From the NCBI GenBank assembly GCA_016124315.1, contig WGNW01000024.1, positions 54,249 through 118,248 on the forward strand: a DNA stretch of 64,000 nucleotides, read 5' to 3'. Of the stretch, positions 10,571 to 18,815 are shown one piece after another. Both the position numbers and the translations under genes were made by a program. The number at the start of each line of letters is the position of its first letter. Positions within the stretch are counted from its first letter, which is position 1. The stretch comes from Alphaproteobacteria bacterium (GTDB lineage: Bacteria; Pseudomonadota; Alphaproteobacteria; SMXS01). The notes under the pieces are model-generated. The model saw nothing but the letters and a program-made list of their open reading frames with translations. It had not been told where the DNA came from and did not search any database.

Positions 10571-11023
10571 CTAGCGGCGCGACCGTCCCGGTCGCGTCAG
10601 GACAAGCGCCGTAATCATGCCGGCCATCAGCGCCGCGCCGGTCGCGGTGAGCGGCTTTCGGGCGATCCAGTCTTCGGCCGCATCAACCGTCCTGAAGGCC
10701 CCTTCCGCTAGGTCCACGAGGTCGATACCGCCGCCGTCCTCCGCGGGCTTGGTGACCATCCGGTAGACCGCGAAGCCGACCAGCCCGGCGATGGGCAGCA
10801 GGCTCATGCCGACCGCAAAGGCGGCAAGCCCCGCCCCCCACACGGGCTCCAGCCACAGGTAGACCGCGGCGAGCAGGAAGCCCCCCGCGGTCATCAGAAG
10901 CGCGAAGCAGAGACCTCCCAGGAACACTCCAGCCGGCAGCCGCGTCCACGGGATTCCCGTGGACGGACGTGCTGCCGATGATAGGGAAAGAAAAAGCTGG
11001 AGGAGCCTGGCGAGGTCCTCCAT
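10571..11023 (-). CDS. Small membrane protein, phage-holin/Holin-X-like
   Basis: 150 aa, multiple hydrophobic segments; overlaps the stop/start of the upstream DUF883 gene. Confidence 0.55.
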   Translation of the reverse strand: MEDLARLLQLFLSLSSAARPSTGIPWTRLPAGVFLGGLCFALLMTAGGFLLAAVYLWLEPVWGAGLAAFAVGMSLLPIAGLVGFAVYRMVTKPAEDGGGIDLVDLAEGAFRTVDAAEDWIARKPLTATGAALMAGMITALVLTRPGRSRR

Positions 11024-11337
11024 CAGCGCCGTCCGCCCATCAGCAGGGCGAAGATCGCGCCAACCGAGAAGGCGACGCCCAGCGCGGTGAAGGGCTGCTT
11101 CTGAACGTTCGTGCGGACGCTGTCGAGCGCCTGCTGGCTCCGGTCGCCCAGCACGACCCCGAGTTCGTCGAGTCGACGGCGCAACGCCTCGATCTCGGCT
11201 CTCGCTTCAGTCATGCCGGTCTTCGTTCCTTCACGCAGAACCTGCTGGGTCGATGCCACCAGGGCATCCCAGTCCGCTTGCAGCTTGCGCAGGTCCTCCT
11301 TGATGTTTGCCACGTCTTCCGCGGGTGTTTCCGCCAT
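11023..11337 (-). CDS. DUF883 (ElaB/YqjD-like) family protein
   Basis: Helical soluble region plus C-terminal TM and GGRR tail (VGAIFALLMGGRR). Confidence 0.75.
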   Translation of the reverse strand: MAETPAEDVANIKEDLRKLQADWDALVASTQQVLREGTKTGMTEARAEIEALRRRLDELGVVLGDRSQQALDSVRTNVQKQPFTALGVAFSVGAIFALLMGGRR

Positions 11338-11377
11338 TACTCTGCCCCTTCCGTTTGGATTGTCCGATCAGTCAACA

Positions 11378-11548
11378 TCATGGTCCCCGACCCCGGAACG
11401 CATTGAACAGCAGGCCCACCACGAACAGCACCAGGAAGACGAAGAACAGAATCTTCGCGATCCCCGCTGCCGCCGAAGCGATGCCGCCGAAACCGAACAC
11501 GCCGGCGATCAGCGCCAGAACCAGAAATATCAAAGCCCAGTATAGCAC
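11378..11548 (-). CDS. DUF1328 small membrane protein
   Basis: [50 protein letters not shown] start with AAAGGAGG SD 8 nt upstream. Confidence 0.85.
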   Translation of the reverse strand: MLYWALIFLVLALIAGVFGFGGIASAAAGIAKILFFVFLVLFVVGLLFNAFRGRGP

Positions 11549-11608
11549 AGTTCGTACCTCCTTTAGCCACCACCCTCGTTGACAGGTCATTGGCCTCGTT
11601 GCCCCATT

Positions 11609-11633
11609 AACGTTGGGCGTGGTTAACGGTTCC
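11609..11633 (-). promoter_or_regulatory. Sigma-EcfG-type promoter GGAAC-N16-CGTT upstream of the DUF1328/DUF883/holin operon
   Basis: Minus strand GGAACcgttaaccacgcccaaCGTT, exact match to the known EcfG consensus. Confidence 0.7.
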
Positions 11634-11728
11634 GGGTGGGCCGGGTAGCACGCTACCGTGATCGGACTCGGCTCCGCCAAAGCATTGCGGCGCATGTCGG
11701 CGGCTTCCCGGTCCGGCCCGAGCTGAAA

Positions 11729-11757
11729 TCAATCGATTGACTTAATCGAATGATTGA
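11729..11757. promoter_or_regulatory. Operator-like palindrome TCAATCGATTGA plus degenerate second copy, overlapping a sigma70-like promoter
   Basis: Perfect 12-bp palindrome 11729-11740; TTGACT (11737-11742) N16 TATGCT (11759-11764). Confidence 0.6.
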
Positions 11758-11771
11758 ATATGCTCGGGGTC

Positions 11772-12464
11772 ATGGATCGCCATATGCCTGAAGCCCCTGA
11801 AGCCGCCGCGGCGCCGGATCGTTCGGAAGCGAGCCGCAGGCTTGTCGCCGCCGCCCTGCGTGCCTTCGGCGAACGGGGCTACAAGGGAGCTTCGACGCGC
11901 TCGATCGCGGCGCAGGCAGGCGTCAACATCGCCGCCATCCCCTACTACTTCGGCAGCAAGCAAGGACTTTATCAGGCGGTCGCCGACCACATCGCCGAAG
12001 AGATCATGAGCCGCATGGGTGACGCGCTCGCCGAGGCGGGCCGCCTCGCCGACGATACGGGCGCCACGGACGAGCAGCTTCGCGCCACGCTGCTGGCGCT
12101 GGCCGACCGCTTCGTTCTGCTGATGGTGGGCTCGCGGGAGGCGTCCGTCTGGGCACGGTTCATCGTGCGGGAGCAGTTCGAGCCCTCCGAGGCGTTCGAC
12201 GTGCTCTACGAGAAGATCATGGGGCGGGCCTATGCGGTGCTCGGTCGCCTGCTGGCGCGGCTCCTCGGCCTGCCGCCGGACTCGCAGGAGGCGAAGCTGC
12301 GGGTGTTTCCGGTGATCGGCCAGGTGCTGATCTTCCGGCTTGCCCGCCCCGCGGTGCTGCGGCGGATGGAGTGGGACGGCTATTCGGCGGAGCATCTCGA
12401 CGTGATTCGCCGCGTGGTGCGCCATCATATCGAGGCAATCCTGGCCTCGGGGAGGCTGGCATGA
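11772..12464 (+). CDS. TetR-family regulator (CecR/YbiH-like, DUF1956)
   Basis: FGERGYKGASTRSIAAQAGVNIAAIPYYFGSKQGLYQAV HTH; heads an HlyD-ABC efflux operon; start set downstream of the inferred promoter. Confidence 0.85.
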   Translation: MDRHMPEAPEAAAAPDRSEASRRLVAAALRAFGERGYKGASTRSIAAQAGVNIAAIPYYFGSKQGLYQAVADHIAEEIMSRMGDALAEAGRLADDTGATDEQLRATLLALADRFVLLMVGSREASVWARFIVREQFEPSEAFDVLYEKIMGRAYAVLGRLLARLLGLPPDSQEAKLRVFPVIGQVLIFRLARPAVLRRMEWDGYSAEHLDVIRRVVRHHIEAILASGRLA

Positions 12465-13408
12465 AGCGCTCGCTGCTTCTGGGTTTGCTCGTGGCGGCGC
12501 TGCTTGGCGGATGCGGCGATGGCGGCCACGGCACCGTGCAGGGCTACGTGGAGGGCGAACCGTTGCTGGTCGGTCCCAAGTCGGGCGGACAGGTGAGCCG
12601 GCTTGCCGTGGATTCCGGCGACGCCGTCAAGCAGGGCGACCTGCTGTTCATCCTCGACGCCGACACGGTGCTCGCCCGGCGCGAGCAGGCGAAGGCGCGT
12701 CTCGCCCAGGCGAAGGCGCAACTCGAGAACCTGCTCAAGGGCAAGCGGCCGGAAGAGATCGCGGTGGTGGACGCGCAGGTCCGCGAGGCCGAGGCCAGGC
12801 TCGCCGTGGCGAAGCAGGATTTCGAGCGGGCGAAAACCCTGCTCGCCAACCGGGTCGTGTCGCAGAAGGCCTATGACAATGCCAAGGGCGACCTGGACGT
12901 GGCCGAGGCCGAGGTGCAGCGGCTGAAGCGCGAGCGCCGCACCGCCCAGATGCCCGCGCGCAGCGACGAGATCGAGGCGGCCAAGGGCGAGGTGGCGGCG
13001 GCGCAGGGCGCGCTTGCCGAGGCCGAGACCGCGGTGCGGGAGCGCTCCGTGTTCGCGCCGCGGGCGGGCGTGATCCAGGACGTCTATTTCCGCGAGGGCG
13101 AGGTGGTCGGCGAGGGGCGTCCCGTGGTCTCGCTGCTGCCGCCCGACAACCGCAAGGTGCTGTTCTTCGTGCCCGAGGCAAGGCTCGCCCGGGTCAAGCG
13201 CGGCGAGACGGTCGGGATCGGTTGCGACGGCTGTCCCAGCGGGCTCGACGCCCGCGTGACATTCGTTTCGAACCAGGCGGAATTCACGCCGCCGGTGATC
13301 TTCTCCGTCCAGACCCGCGACAAGCTCGTCTACAAGGTCGAGGCGGTGCCGGAGGGCGACCGGCGCGCGCTCAAGCCCGGCCAGCCGGTCGACGTGACCC
13401 TGCCATGA
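12461..13408 (+). CDS. HlyD-family periplasmic adaptor lipoprotein (YbhG-like)
   Basis: Lipobox LLGGCGDG, coiled-coil hairpin, lipoyl-like halves; ATGA overlap with the regulator. Confidence 0.88.
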   Translation: MKRSLLLGLLVAALLGGCGDGGHGTVQGYVEGEPLLVGPKSGGQVSRLAVDSGDAVKQGDLLFILDADTVLARREQAKARLAQAKAQLENLLKGKRPEEIAVVDAQVREAEARLAVAKQDFERAKTLLANRVVSQKAYDNAKGDLDVAEAEVQRLKRERRTAQMPARSDEIEAAKGEVAAAQGALAEAETAVRERSVFAPRAGVIQDVYFREGEVVGEGRPVVSLLPPDNRKVLFFVPEARLARVKRGETVGIGCDGCPSGLDARVTFVSNQAEFTPPVIFSVQTRDKLVYKVEAVPEGDRRALKPGQPVDVTLP

Positions 13409-14334
13409 CCGAGGCGCCGGCCGTCATCGAGGCGACCGACCTCACCAAGCGCTTCGGCGACAAGACGGTGGTCGACCACGTGTCGCTGGACGTCAGGCAG
13501 GGCGAGATCGTGGGATTCCTGGGGCCGAACGGCTCGGGCAAGACCACCACCATCCGCATGCTCACCGGGCTGCTGACGCCCGACAGCGGCAGCGGGCATT
13601 GCCTGGGCTACGACATCACCCGCGACGCCGAGGCGATCAAGCGCAACATCGGCTACATGACCCAGCGCTTCAGCTTCTACGAGGACCTCTCGATCCGCGA
13701 GAACCTGGAATTCGTCGCCCGCCTCTACTGCCTGCGGCCCATGGCCGAGCACGTCGACCGCACCCTGGACGACCTTGGCCTCACCAGCCGGCAGGGCCAG
13801 CTCGCCGGCCAGCTCTCCGGCGGCTGGAAGCAGCGCCTGGCGCTCGCCGCCTGCATCATGCATCAGCCCAAGCTGCTGCTGCTCGACGAGCCGACCGCCG
13901 GCGTCGATCCGCAGGCGCGGCGCGAGTTCTGGGACCAGATCCACCGGCTGGCGGGGGAGGGCCTCACCGTCCTGGTGAGCACCCACTACATGGACGAGGC
14001 CGAGCGCTGTCACCGGATCATCTACATCTCCTACGGCAAGGTGGTGGCGCGGGGCACCGTCGAGGAGGTGATCGCCCAGTCGGCGCTGACCACGCTGGTG
14101 CTCCAGGGCGCCGGCGACGGCCGGCTGGTGGACGCGCTGCGGCGCGAACCGGGCGTCGACCAGGTGGCCCAGTTCGGCAACACCCTGCACGTGGTGGGCA
14201 CCGATGCCGGCGAGTTGAGGCAAGCCGTCGAGCGGGTCGTGCAGGGCAGGGACATCCGGGTGAGCGAGGGCGAGACCAGCCTGGAGGACGTCTTCATCCG
14301 GCTGATGGAGCAGTACGGCGAGGCGCGGCCGTGA
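13405..14334 (+). CDS. ABC transporter ATP-binding protein
   Basis: GPNGSGKTT, LSGGWKQRLALA, LLLLDEPTAGVDP. Confidence 0.93.
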   Translation: MTEAPAVIEATDLTKRFGDKTVVDHVSLDVRQGEIVGFLGPNGSGKTTTIRMLTGLLTPDSGSGHCLGYDITRDAEAIKRNIGYMTQRFSFYEDLSIRENLEFVARLYCLRPMAEHVDRTLDDLGLTSRQGQLAGQLSGGWKQRLALAACIMHQPKLLLLDEPTAGVDPQARREFWDQIHRLAGEGLTVLVSTHYMDEAERCHRIIYISYGKVVARGTVEEVIAQSALTTLVLQGAGDGRLVDALRREPGVDQVAQFGNTLHVVGTDAGELRQAVERVVQGRDIRVSEGETSLEDVFIRLMEQYGEARP

Positions 14335-15464
14335 GGGGCGAGGCGAGCAGCCGCATCCGCGCGATCCTGGTCAAGGAGTTCATCCAGCTCCGCCGCGACC
14401 GGATCACCTTCGCCATGATGGTGGGCATTCCCATCATGCAGCTCATCCTGTTCGGCTTTGCCATCAACACCGATCCCAAGCACCTGCCGACCGGGATGAT
14501 CGTGCCGGAGCCCAGCGCCTACACCCGCAGCATCACGGCGGCGATGCGCAATTCCGAGTATTTCGAGCTCCGGCACGGCTCCATGAGCGAGCGGCAGGCG
14601 CGCGAGGCCCTGAAGCGCGGCACCCTGTCCTTCGTCGTGAGCTTCCCGCCCGGCTTCAGCCGCGACCTGGTGCGCGGCCAGGAGCCGCAGCTGCTGATCG
14701 AGGCCGATGCCACCGATCCGGCGGCCGCCAGCAACGCCGTCGCCGCCTTCGACCAGATCGTCGAGAGCGGGCTGCGCGACGACCTGAACGGGCCGCTCGC
14801 CCAGGCGCGTCAACCGGCGCCGCCCGTCGACGTGGTGGTGCACCGGCTCTACAACCCGGAGGGGGTCACCCGCTACAACATCGTGCCCGGCCTGCTCGGC
14901 GTGATCTTGACCATGACCATGACCCTGATGACGGCGATCTCGCTCACCAGGGAGGTGGAGCGCGGCACCATGGAGAACCTGCTGGCCATGCCGGTGAAGC
15001 CGCTGGAGGTGATGATCGGCAAGATCACCCCCTATATCGGCATCGGCTTCGTCCAGGTGGCGATCATCCTGCTGGCGGCGCATTTCGTGTTCGGGGTGCC
15101 GATGATCGGCTCGTTCGTCGCCCTGTTCGTCGGCCTCACCCTGTTCATCGCCACCAACCTGGCGCTGGGCTACACGTTCTCCACCGTCGCCCGCAGCCAG
15201 ATGCAGGCCATGCAGATGACGTTCTTCTTCTTCCTGCCGTCGATCCTGCTGTCGGGCTTCATGTTCCCGTTCCGCGGCATGCCGGAATGGGCGCAGTGGC
15301 TGGGGGAGGTGCTGCCGCTCACCCATTTCCTGCGGCTGGTGCGCGGCACGCTGCTCAAGGGCAGCGGCATGAACGACATCCTGCCCAACCTGCTGCCCAT
15401 CGTGCTGATCTTCGGCCTGGTTTCGGTCATCGCGCTGTTCCGCTACCGGCGGACCCTGGACTGA
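14331..15464 (+). CDS. ABC-2 type transporter permease (YbhS/YhhJ-like)
   Basis: Multiple TMs, NIVPGLLGVILTMTMTLMTAISLTREVERGTMENLLAMPVKPLEVMIGK; GTGA overlap. Confidence 0.9.
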   Translation: MRGEASSRIRAILVKEFIQLRRDRITFAMMVGIPIMQLILFGFAINTDPKHLPTGMIVPEPSAYTRSITAAMRNSEYFELRHGSMSERQAREALKRGTLSFVVSFPPGFSRDLVRGQEPQLLIEADATDPAAASNAVAAFDQIVESGLRDDLNGPLAQARQPAPPVDVVVHRLYNPEGVTRYNIVPGLLGVILTMTMTLMTAISLTREVERGTMENLLAMPVKPLEVMIGKITPYIGIGFVQVAIILLAAHFVFGVPMIGSFVALFVGLTLFIATNLALGYTFSTVARSQMQAMQMTFFFFLPSILLSGFMFPFRGMPEWAQWLGEVLPLTHFLRLVRGTLLKGSGMNDILPNLLPIVLIFGLVSVIALFRYRRTLD

Positions 15465-15524
15465 CCGGCGCTTGTCCCCACCGCCGCCGCGGCCGATACT
15501 CGGCGCAGCGAACGGGAGGCTGCC

Positions 15525-16151
15525 ATGATGACCCTGTACGAATTCCCGCCGACGCGCTCCATCCGGGTGCGCTGGACGCTGCAGGAGCTGGGCGTCCCCT
15601 TTGAGGCCGTCACGGTCAACCTCGTGAAGGGCGAGAACCGATCCCCGGATTACCTGCGGATCAACCCGGCCGGCAAGGTGCCGGCCCTGGTGGACGGCGA
15701 CCTGGCTCTCACGGAATCCATCGCCATCGTGCTCTATCTGGCGGAAAAGCACCTGGAGAAGGGGCTGCTGCCGACGGACCGAGCGGACCGCGCCCGCCTC
15801 GATCAATGGCTGCTGTTCACCGCGACCGAACTGGAGCAGCCGCTGTGGCGCATCGCCCGGCACACCGCCCTCTATCCCGAGAACCGGCGGTTGCCGGACG
15901 AGGTCACGCTCGCGCGGGAGGACTTCGTCGCCATGGCCAGGGTGCTGGACGGGCACATGGCGGGGCGCGAGTTCGTGGCCGGCGAGCGCGTTTCGGTGGG
16001 TGACTTCGTGCTCGCCTACACCCTGGACTGGGCCAACGAGATCCGGCTGCTGGAGCAGACGCCGCTGCTGCGCTCCTACATGCTCCGCATGTACGAGCGG
16101 CCGGCTGCCCCACCCCGCATCGCCGCTGCCATGGCAGCCATCGGCGGCTGA
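15525..16151 (+). CDS. Glutathione S-transferase
   Basis: RWTLQELGVPFEAVTVNL..NPAGKVPALVDGDLALTESIAIVLYLAEK. Confidence 0.92.
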   Translation: MMTLYEFPPTRSIRVRWTLQELGVPFEAVTVNLVKGENRSPDYLRINPAGKVPALVDGDLALTESIAIVLYLAEKHLEKGLLPTDRADRARLDQWLLFTATELEQPLWRIARHTALYPENRRLPDEVTLAREDFVAMARVLDGHMAGREFVAGERVSVGDFVLAYTLDWANEIRLLEQTPLLRSYMLRMYERPAAPPRIAAAMAAIGG

Positions 16152-16175
16152 CGCGCCGCGTCCGCCCGCTCAAAG

Positions 16176-16204
16176 CAAAAGGCCCCGCCGGAGCGGGGCC
16201 TCTC
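16176..16204 (-). terminator. Intrinsic terminator of the Fo ATP synthase operon
   Basis: GGCCCCGC-tccg-GCGGGGCC stem followed by TTTTGCTTT on the minus strand. Confidence 0.85.
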
Positions 16205-16225
16205 GAGTTCAGGATGACCGGAGCC

Positions 16226-16807
16226 TCAGTTGAGGTGGCGGGGCAGTTCCTGGATGGCGTCCTCGACCAGCTGGTTGGCCTTGCCGGGGTCCAGGGACTC
16301 GGCGATTACCTTGCGGGCGGCCTCGGTGGCGACCTCGATGGCGACAGTCCGCACCTCCTTGACCGCCGAGGCTTCCGCCTGGGCGATCTTCTCGACGGCG
16401 AGCTGCTCGCGGCGGGCGATGCTCGCTTCCAGCGCCTTCTCGGCGTCGGCGGCGATGCGCTTGGCTTCGCTTTCCGCGTGGGCGACGATCTCGGTCGCCT
16501 CATGCTCGGCTTCGCGCTGCTTCTTCTGGTATTGGGCGAGCTGCGCCTCGGCCTCCTCGCGCAGCGCGCGGGCCTCCTCGATCTGCCGGGCGATGTCGTC
16601 GGCCCGCTTGTCGAGGGCCTTGGAGATCATCCGCGGCAGCTTCAGCAGCACCATCAGGATCACGAAGGCGATGAACGCCAGCGAGACCCAGAATTCGGGC
16701 TGCTCCAGCAGCGGGCCTTCGGCGCGGACGGCGGGCTCGTGGCCGACGCCGGTGGCGGCGCCGGCGGGCGGCGCGCCTTCGCGGAAGTTCACGTCGTCCT
16801 GGGCCAT
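16226..16807 (-). CDS. atpF: F0F1 ATP synthase subunit B
   Basis: Single N-terminal TM and long EA-rich coiled coil; operon position. Confidence 0.9.
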   Translation of the reverse strand: MAQDDVNFREGAPPAGAATGVGHEPAVRAEGPLLEQPEFWVSLAFIAFVILMVLLKLPRMISKALDKRADDIARQIEEARALREEAEAQLAQYQKKQREAEHEATEIVAHAESEAKRIAADAEKALEASIARREQLAVEKIAQAEASAVKEVRTVAIEVATEAARKVIAESLDPGKANQLVEDAIQELPRHLN

Positions 16808-17304
16808 CAGCGCACTCCTCGGCGATCGAGTTCCTCGCTCACGGCCTGGTCGAGACGGTTCTGCTCGGGGGCGTTGCCCAGCAGCCGCGCGACGAGGGCG
16901 GTGGCGGTGTCGGCGGCGATGCCGCGGACCTGGCCCATGGCCTGGTCACGGGTCTCCCGGATGCGCGCCTCGGCGGCCTCGAGCTGGGCGGCGAGCCGGG
17001 CTTCCGCCTCGGCCTGACGGGCCTCGGCCTCGGCCTGGATCGCGGCGCGGGTGCGGGCGGCGATCTCGCCGGCCCGGGCGCGGGCTTCGGCCAGCGCCGT
17101 CTCGTAGGCCTTGAGCGCGTCCTCGGCTTCCCGGTTGAGCCGCTCGGCCCGGTCCAGGTCGCCGGTGATGCGCTCCTCGCGGGTGCGCAGGATGTCGCCG
17201 ACCCGCGGCAGGGCGAGCCGGGACATCAGGATGTAGAGCACCACGAAGGTGATCGCGAGCCAGAAGAGCTGCGGCGGGAAGGTGGTGATGTCGAGCTGGG
17301 GCAT
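16807..17304 (-). CDS. F0F1 ATP synthase subunit B'
   Basis: PQLFWLAITFVVLYILMSRLALPRVGDIL and coiled coil; operon position. Confidence 0.9.
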   Translation of the reverse strand: MPQLDITTFPPQLFWLAITFVVLYILMSRLALPRVGDILRTREERITGDLDRAERLNREAEDALKAYETALAEARARAGEIAARTRAAIQAEAEARQAEAEARLAAQLEAAEARIRETRDQAMGQVRGIAADTATALVARLLGNAPEQNRLDQAVSEELDRRGVR

Positions 17305-17329
17305 GGCTCAGCCTCCAGAAACCGTTCGT

Positions 17330-17554
17330 CTAGCCGAACAGGATGATCATCGACACCACGAAGCCGAACAGGCCGGTCGCCTCGCACAGCGCGAAGCCGA
17401 TGTACATGTTGGTGGTCTGGCTGGCAGCGGCGGCCGGGTTGCGCAGGGCGCCCGACAGGTAGTTGCCGAAGACGAGGCCGATGCCGATACCGGCGCCGAT
17501 GAGAGCGGTGGCGGCGATGCCGGCGCCGATGAGCTTTGCGGCTTCAGGTTCCAT
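17330..17554 (-). CDS. atpE: F0F1 ATP synthase subunit C
   Basis: 74 aa, two TMs, GIGIGLVFG and conserved acidic residue in ALCEATGLFGFVVSMIILFG. Confidence 0.96.
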   Translation of the reverse strand: MEPEAAKLIGAGIAATALIGAGIGIGLVFGNYLSGALRNPAAAASQTTNMYIGFALCEATGLFGFVVSMIILFG

Positions 17555-17592
17555 GGTGAATTCCTTTGCTGGGGTTGGCTGTTTCTTGATTC

Positions 17593-18321
17593 TCAGTGCA
17601 TGTGCAGGGCGTCGTTGAGGTAGATGCAGGTCAGAATCGAGAAGATGTAGGCCTGCAGCAGCGCAACGATGGTCTCGAGGCCCGTCAGGGCGACCATGAA
17701 GGCCAGCGGGAAGATGCCGGCGGCGCCCAGCGCCACGACGAATCCCGCGAAGACCTTGAGCATGGTGTGGCCGGCCATCATGTTGGCGAACAGTCGGATC
17801 GACAGGGTGATCGGCCGGATGCAGTAGGAGATGATTTCGATCGGCACCAGCAGCACCAGCAGGATCGGCGACGCGCCCTTGGGGGCGAACAGCTGCAGGT
17901 AGTGCAGCCCGTGCTTGAAGAAGCCGATGAGGGTGACCGCGATGAAGATGAACAGCGCGAGGGCGAAGGTGATCGCGATGTGGCTGGTGACCGTGAAGCT
18001 GTAGGGCATCAGGCCCAGCAGGTTGCAGATCAGGACAAAGGAAAACAGGGTGAAGATGAACGGGAAATACTGCCGGCCGCCCGAGCCCACGGTGTCGCGC
18101 AGCATGTTCGCGACCATCTCGTAGCTCATCTCCACCATGGACTGCCAGCGCCCCGGCACCATGGCCTTCTTGCGCGCGCCCAGCACCATGAACAGGGTGA
18201 TCAGCGTGATGGCGATCACCATGAACAGGGACGAATTGGTGAAGGAGATGTTGTAGCCCCCCGCCTGGAGAGGGAGGAGCTCCTCGATGCGGAACTGTTC
18301 GAGTGGATTGTGAGCAGCCAC
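17593..18321 (-). CDS. atpB: F0F1 ATP synthase subunit A
   Basis: ISYCIRPITLSIRLFANMMAGHTMLKV, LQAYIFSILTCIYLNDALH. Confidence 0.97.
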   Translation of the reverse strand: MAAHNPLEQFRIEELLPLQAGGYNISFTNSSLFMVIAITLITLFMVLGARKKAMVPGRWQSMVEMSYEMVANMLRDTVGSGGRQYFPFIFTLFSFVLICNLLGLMPYSFTVTSHIAITFALALFIFIAVTLIGFFKHGLHYLQLFAPKGASPILLVLLVPIEIISYCIRPITLSIRLFANMMAGHTMLKVFAGFVVALGAAGIFPLAFMVALTGLETIVALLQAYIFSILTCIYLNDALHMH

Positions 18322-18349
18322 GGGCGTTCCTTTGTCAGCGCCCGGTTGG

Positions 18350-18649
18350 TCAGTCCTGATCCCGGGCCTTCCTGTTTTCCTCTTGGGCCGCCCGGATCAC
18401 GTTCCGAATTCCCGCGCCCATGCCAAGCAGCATGAAAACGATCAGCAGCCATGGCGCCGTGCCCAGCCACCGATCCAGGAACACACCGACCACCACACCG
18501 AACGCCACGCCCGCCAGCAGTTCTATGCCGACCCGAAGCCCCGCCGCCTTGGCGTTCGCCTCGTCGTTGTCGGCGCCCGATCCTTTCTGCCGGGCCTTGT
18601 CTATGCGGGCCTTAATGTCCGACGTTGAAGGTCGATCACGCTCGTCCAA
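18350..18649 (-). CDS. atpI: AtpI/AtpZ family ATP synthase accessory protein
   Basis: LRVGIELLAGVAFGVVVGVFLDRWLGTAPWLLIVFMLLGMGAGIRNVIR; likely TTG start with GGAGG upstream (start +/-1 nt from manual counting). Confidence 0.85.
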   Translation of the reverse strand: MDERDRPSTSDIKARIDKARQKGSGADNDEANAKAAGLRVGIELLAGVAFGVVVGVFLDRWLGTAPWLLIVFMLLGMGAGIRNVIRAAQEENRKARDQD

Positions 18650-18697
18650 ACAACCCTCCTTCCGGGCGCCGCGACTCGGCACCCCAAAGGCGGGTGC

Positions 18698-18726
18698 ACC
18701 ATAGGCGGAGGCCCATACCCTGTCAA
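18698..18726 (-). promoter_or_regulatory. Sigma70-type promoter of the atp operon
   Basis: Minus strand TTGACA-N17-TATGGT just upstream of atpI. Confidence 0.65.
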
Positions 18727-18815
18727 GCATGCGGCGGAAGCCCGTAAGTCGTTGACAGGTATGCAAAAAATGGGGCGCGGTGGTTGCCTCGAAGTTCTCC
18801 AATCGTGACGCGGAC

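Noticed and set aside
16226-18649. Fo ATP synthase genes lacking F1 genes as an unusual split
   Set aside because: Separate Fo and F1 operons are normal in alphaproteobacteria such as Rhodospirillum.
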